A program made the translations under genes and the position numbers. Source: Tamarix chinensis (lineage: Eukaryota > Streptophyta > Magnoliopsida > Caryophyllales > Tamaricaceae). From it: DNA of 64,000 bases. The stretch is from contig CM060172.1 of NCBI GenBank assembly GCA_030549775.1, positions 52,627,942 through 52,691,941 of the forward strand, written 5' to 3'. The notes beneath the pieces are model-generated. The model ran no database searches, had not been told where the DNA came from, and saw only the letters and a list, made by a program, of their open reading frames with translations. Positions 59,742-64,000 of the stretch are shown here, one piece after another (the stretch's first letter is position 1; each line of letters starts with the position of its first letter).

Positions 59742-62700
59742 TTATACTTTAACAAGTAAAGGTTTGTACTTAGAATTACAAGATTTTCTCTGTTGTGATT
59801 TTTCACTTGCATCTTCTTCTATGATCCATGCTCCTTCATAGTGATCATCCCACATATATGTATCCTCTTTATTGGGATCAAAGTCATCACCCTGATAAAA
59901 TGATGTTCTTATCATAGAGAAGGTTGCCTCTTCTTGAAAAATAGAATCATTAAATTCATCACCTTCATGCACATTCCTGCTCTTTGTGGTTAAAACCATA
60001 TACCTCCTCTTATCAAGAGGATCGGTGACATAAAATACATGTCTTGCTTGTGATGCTAATATAAAATGATCATGTTTATGGCCCACCTTATTAAGATACA
60101 CAAGAGTGAACCCTATCCCATTATTGCTGTCAACCCAAATGTAATTAAAAATAGGAACTGTGAAGAAAGTATATTTCAACTCCTATATTTGTTGAATTAC
60201 ACCATAATATGACATATTCATATACATAGGATTTTCATCTTTAGCACTAGCAATATGTAATGCTTTGGTAACCAAAATTACCCCACTATTCTACATGGTA
60301 CTCTTATCATCTTGGGACTTAGTGTAGAAAGTATACCCATTGATCAAGTAGCTCGTGAAAGATGATACTTCCATACAAGGCCCTTGGGATAACCATTTCA
60401 ATGTATCATAAATGGCACTTGAAAAGTGTGTCATTTGATGAGGAATATGATCACGAAACCATTCTATGAAAGATATATTGTGTTACCTAGTATCCACTTC
60501 TCACTCTTGGATAGGTTTTTAGTACGCAACATTATTATATGTTCTTCTACATATGGTTGAACTTCTTCTGTATTATGAAGAACATACAAGTGTAATTTTT
60601 TCCACATATCACGCTCTATGCGTATCAACTTGTTGCCCATTATACCCACACCTTCACTTTTTCCATCATGCTAAGATTTAGGAATACCTATTATATCAGC
60701 ATTGGATAAATTATTGGTGCCAAATTCAATAGCTTCCTCAACTATATAGATGTTTGCAACACACCCCTTTGGTCGATATAGATTCCTTACATACCCTTTT
60801 AATATTTTAATAAATCACTCAAATGGGTACATCCAATGCATATAAATGGGACCTCATATTTTAATGAACCATGCAATTAAAGAAAGAAGGTAGAAAATAC
60901 ATCTCAAGTTGACACATGATGATGACAATATATCTTTGTAGTACATCTAACTTTTTAGGTTCAATAGCCTGAAAGCACAATGCCTTGAATAATAAACAAC
61001 ATTTAGTAATTGCATTTCTAACACATTTTAGAAGTACAGAATAGAAATGTTATCAGTAACAGTTGTTGCCTCAAAACATGATAGTCATGTGATTTCGTAC
61101 CTACCAATTTCAAATCTATCATTAAAACAAGGTTACTAATATTTAAGGAAAACCCCTCTAGAACTTTAACTCCTTTCAAGCACTCACAAAAATTAATTTC
61201 TCCTTTTTTGAAAGGGTATAATATGCTGGTGGCAAATAAGTATGACTCCCATTCCTTTGTGGTACTAATTCTCTTCGAATACCCATCTCAACCATGTCTT
61301 GTCTTGTATTGATACCATCTTTTGCCTTCCGTGGCACATTAAGTAATGTACCAATTATATTATCACATATATTCTTTTAGTATGCATCACATCAAGATAA
61401 TGTCTTATATATAAATGTTCCAAATATGGAAGATAAAAGAGTATTGATCATTTCTTCCATCCACTAGTAGGAATTGAGGCTTTATTCATCTTTCCAAACT
61501 TAACATTCAAACCATTTATTCTATCAAGTATCTATTGGCCACTTAATGGTTTTGGAGCGTTAGTGAATTTGGGTTTTTCATTAAAAGCTTTTCTTTGCCT
61601 ATGATAAAGATGTTTCGTTAGCAAAATTCTTCTGTGCTCGAGATAAGTGGTCTTCTTCCCATGATTCAACTAATAGAATGATGTATATTCTCCATATATA
61701 GGACATGCATAATTTCCTTTCACACCATATCTAGACAAATTCCCATATGTACGAAAATTATTGATAGTACAAAACAACATTGCCTTTAAGTTGAAACTGT
61801 CTTCACAATGTGAATCAAATAATTCAACACCCTCATCCCACAACAACCTCAAATCCTCAACAAGAGGTGCCAATTATACATCAATGTCATTTCCTGGTTG
61901 TTTTGGTCCCGATATTAATATAGATAATATCATATATTTTCATTTCATACATAACCATGGTGGTAGGTTATAGATTACCAAAATCATATCAATAGTTAAT
62001 CATTCTCCATTGTGCAGAGTCACAGGATGTCTTAGTAAGCAATTAGTTAATCTCCCATCAGCGTGCCATGTTAAGTTCTTAGCATTTTTAGGATTATTAA
62101 AGATGCGCTTAAATCTCAGTATTATTGGAAAATACCATATAACCTTTGCTAGAACCCCTACCTTTTTATATCGTGATGTGTGGGGAAACTCTCAAGAGAT
62201 ATATATATTCATTTCGATATAAGATACAATCTTGAGGGAAAGCATGTATCTTCTCATAATCTATATCCATAGTGGAAAGGTCCTTTTTAGCCTCATAACT
62301 ATGACTAGGGAGAACATTATCATTTGGAAGCATATGTTTTACAAGTTCTAATAAGGTTGTGAAACTCTTATCGGTCCAACCATTACATGCTTTCAAATTA
62401 TACAACTTCAAAACAGTAGATTATTTGGTGAACTTTGTGCATCCACTATATAGGGGTGTTTCAGAGTCACCCACCAACTTATCAAACATTTGAGGACAAT
62501 CCCGAACTCTTTTCTCAACAATATGAGTCATTTATTCTAAACGATCACCCTCATTGATCCCAAAAATAATTTCATGACTTTCCACATTAGGTCCTATATA
62601 TTCCATTTTACCATGCCATATCCATCTAGAGTAATTTTTATCAATCCCCTATAAGAAGAAATGATCTCTAGCTTCAGATTCTTTAACTCGCTTTACAAAA

Positions 62701-62831
62701 TGACACCTTAGGCATGGACAAACAAATCTACTATAGTTTCCAACATGGGCAACTGCACACCTAATAAATTCCTCAACTCTATTTTCACATTCTCGAGACA
62801 AACAATTAGCAGACATCTGAGAACAATCCAT
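59742..62831 (-). pseudogene. TNP2-like transposase of the inverted CACTA element
   Basis: It begins at an ATG at 62,831 with the transposase-associated domain (ECENRVEEFIRCAVAHVG, then RFVCPCLRCHFVKRV). Next come KLYNLKACNGWTDKSFTTL and FPQDCILYRNE (62,411-62,166), WDEGVELFDSHCEDSFNLKAML and YGVKGNYACPIYGEYTS (61,873-61,670), and a DVMH-type core near 61,390. A DUF4218-like stretch (LEMYFLPSFFNCMVH, about 60,900-60,850) and a DUF4216-like block (GFTLVYLNKVGHKHDHFILAS, 60,179-59,742) follow. Block order matches the first element at 7-2,823. Many stops and frameshifts. The last block is the best preserved, open for 145 codons. Confidence 0.85.
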
Positions 62832-62850
62832 ATTGGTAATAAAATCTATG

Positions 62851-64000
62851 TGGATAATAATTATGATGTTAGATGATACACTTAAACATTAAAAAATATA
62901 TATAATAAGCTAAACATCAATACTAGTATATAAATTTTTTCAGAGACATGATAATACTTAAACGGTGTAATTGTTACTGACTAATATTCACCAACCTACC
63001 TACCTCCTTGCTTACTTTCTTAATTACTTGGAGTAGGCACACATAGTAAAATAAACAACAACATTCCTAGTAACAATTAGAAGATTATTAGTGAGGAAGA
63101 AAGCAAGGAGGCACACAAGTGCTTCCAAAATCCCAATTATAAATAATAGCAACACTGGAGGCGACAACAGAAGCAGCAACAACACCAATAAAGACGCCGG
63201 TAGGCCTAGAAATATCAATATCTTTTCTAAACTCGATGGAATTCTTCACATAACATACTTTTAGCTAGTATATGTGTATATATAGACACACACACACCCC
63301 CACTTGAAAAATTAGCCAACAACTCTTTATTTCTTCTATGTATGTTATGTACCGATATATGATTGGGCTATATAGCTAAAGTTGCTGCCAATAAGGTAGC
63401 TCATCTACAGTTGTGTGCCTAGCTAGTATGTAGGTAGCATATTAAGGCATCCCTTGAGTTAAACTGATTATCTTAGCTAGGGTAGTATATATATGGAGAG
63501 AGAGGGGGAGGGAGGGCTTCTCAGCATCTGTTTATTTTATGTGTATGCTTTTATTTTAAAAAATAGTAATAAAATTAAGGTATTACGACAATAGTAGTAA
63601 TTAAGAATATTAATTATGATACTAGTAATAAAAAAATAATAATATATTATTTTTTATTTTAAATTTGATTAACAAAAAATGGGATAGAGTAAAAATAATC
63701 TAATTTATAGTTACTCAATGTACAATTGTGTACACCTATATAGGTTTTGTATTATCTTGTAAGATAACTATTTTACGAGAATTCCTACCACCTTTTTTGT
63801 GTCCCGCCTTTGTGAAAAAGCAATAGGAAAAAGGAGGGAAGGGATTAAAAAAACTATGAATGAAAGACACAAATTAAAAGAGAGGAAAGGAAAAAAGAGG
63901 AAAGTGATAAATAAAGAATAAGGAAAGAGAGAGTGTGTGTTCTCATTTCTCAAGAGCTCCATGATTCAAAATCCTTGCTTTCTAGCTTAATATTAAAACA
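62851..64000. other. 5' flank of the inverted CACTA element and AT-rich DNA
   Basis: No CACTA terminus or subterminal repeats were identified. A minus-strand open stretch 63,264-63,088 encodes a single hydrophobic segment (GVFIGVVAASVVASSVAII) and lacks an ATG. An A/G-rich tract runs at 63,490-63,520 and 63,800-63,960. No gene can be supported. Confidence 0.35.

Larger units (their letters stand above)
54900..62850 (-). mobile_element. Second CACTA (En/Spm-type) element, inverted, decayed
   Basis: On the minus strand it has the same gene order as the element at 1-6.85 kb: transposase (62,831-59,742), second ORF (59,262-57,960), Ulp1-like protease (57,738-56,640), then a subterminal repeat zone (55,450-54,900). 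The proteins resemble those of the first element throughout, but the subterminal repeats differ (ACCCGTTGTC against CCGTTATTA), so the two belong to related but distinct families. Neither terminus is certain; no clear CACTA end was seen at 54.9 kb. Three long TA runs have expanded inside it. Confidence 0.8.

Overview
This window is repeat-dominated nuclear DNA from a flowering plant. The evidence is a spliced plant-type COX16 gene, TTTAGGG-like telomeric repeats, CACTA transposons of the plant TNP2 type, very long LTR retrotransposon ends, hAT and Mutator-like miniature elements, and a LINE reverse transcriptase fragment. The species cannot be fixed from the sequence. Only two host protein genes are well supported, and both are split into short exons.

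Layout. 1-6.85 kb: the broken body of a plus-strand CACTA element (transposase, second ORF, Ulp1-like protease, subterminal repeats); its 5' end lies outside the window. 6.9-11.2 kb: minus-oriented long-LTR material. 11.2-20.6 kb: a minus-oriented LTR into which a 5.3 kb plus-oriented solo LTR (12,460-17,764, target duplication ATTAT) has inserted. 20.6-27.2 kb: a gag zinc-knuckle remnant, a duplicated polypurine-tract motif and a second copy of the same long LTR (21,925-27,175), with no pol between them. 27.2-27.4 kb: a small repeat with a decayed 5S rRNA-like segment. 28.8-33.8 kb: a diverged solo LTR of the same superfamily (target duplication CCCTC) carrying a 370 bp hAT-type MITE with a perfect 8 bp target duplication. 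35.0-37.8 kb: a 2.6 kb element with long inverted ends enclosing exon-like GC-rich DNA and 0.75 kb of telomere-like repeats, followed by a miniature relative.

38.3-50.9 kb is the host-gene segment. It holds a candidate non-coding first exon, a minus-strand Ty3/gypsy pol fragment butting against a plus-strand LINE fragment, COX16 (three coding exons, 128 aa) with a 2.7 kb transposable element in its first coding intron, and on the minus strand a tiny two-exon gene for a 52-residue Pro/Gly/Cys-rich peptide with a TATA box. 51-54.9 kb is AT-rich repeat DNA. 54.9-62.9 kb is a second, inverted CACTA element related to the first; its Ulp1-like protease has lost the catalytic cysteine.

The window therefore records nested transposition around two small genes. 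The most unusual structure is the pol-less, giant-LTR retrotransposon family. Its LTRs carry three stacked internal modules: a pyrimidine-rich domain, a degenerate GGTAATTT array and a palindromic CCGGTCCACCGG array. No CRISPR, rRNA gene or tRNA gene was found.
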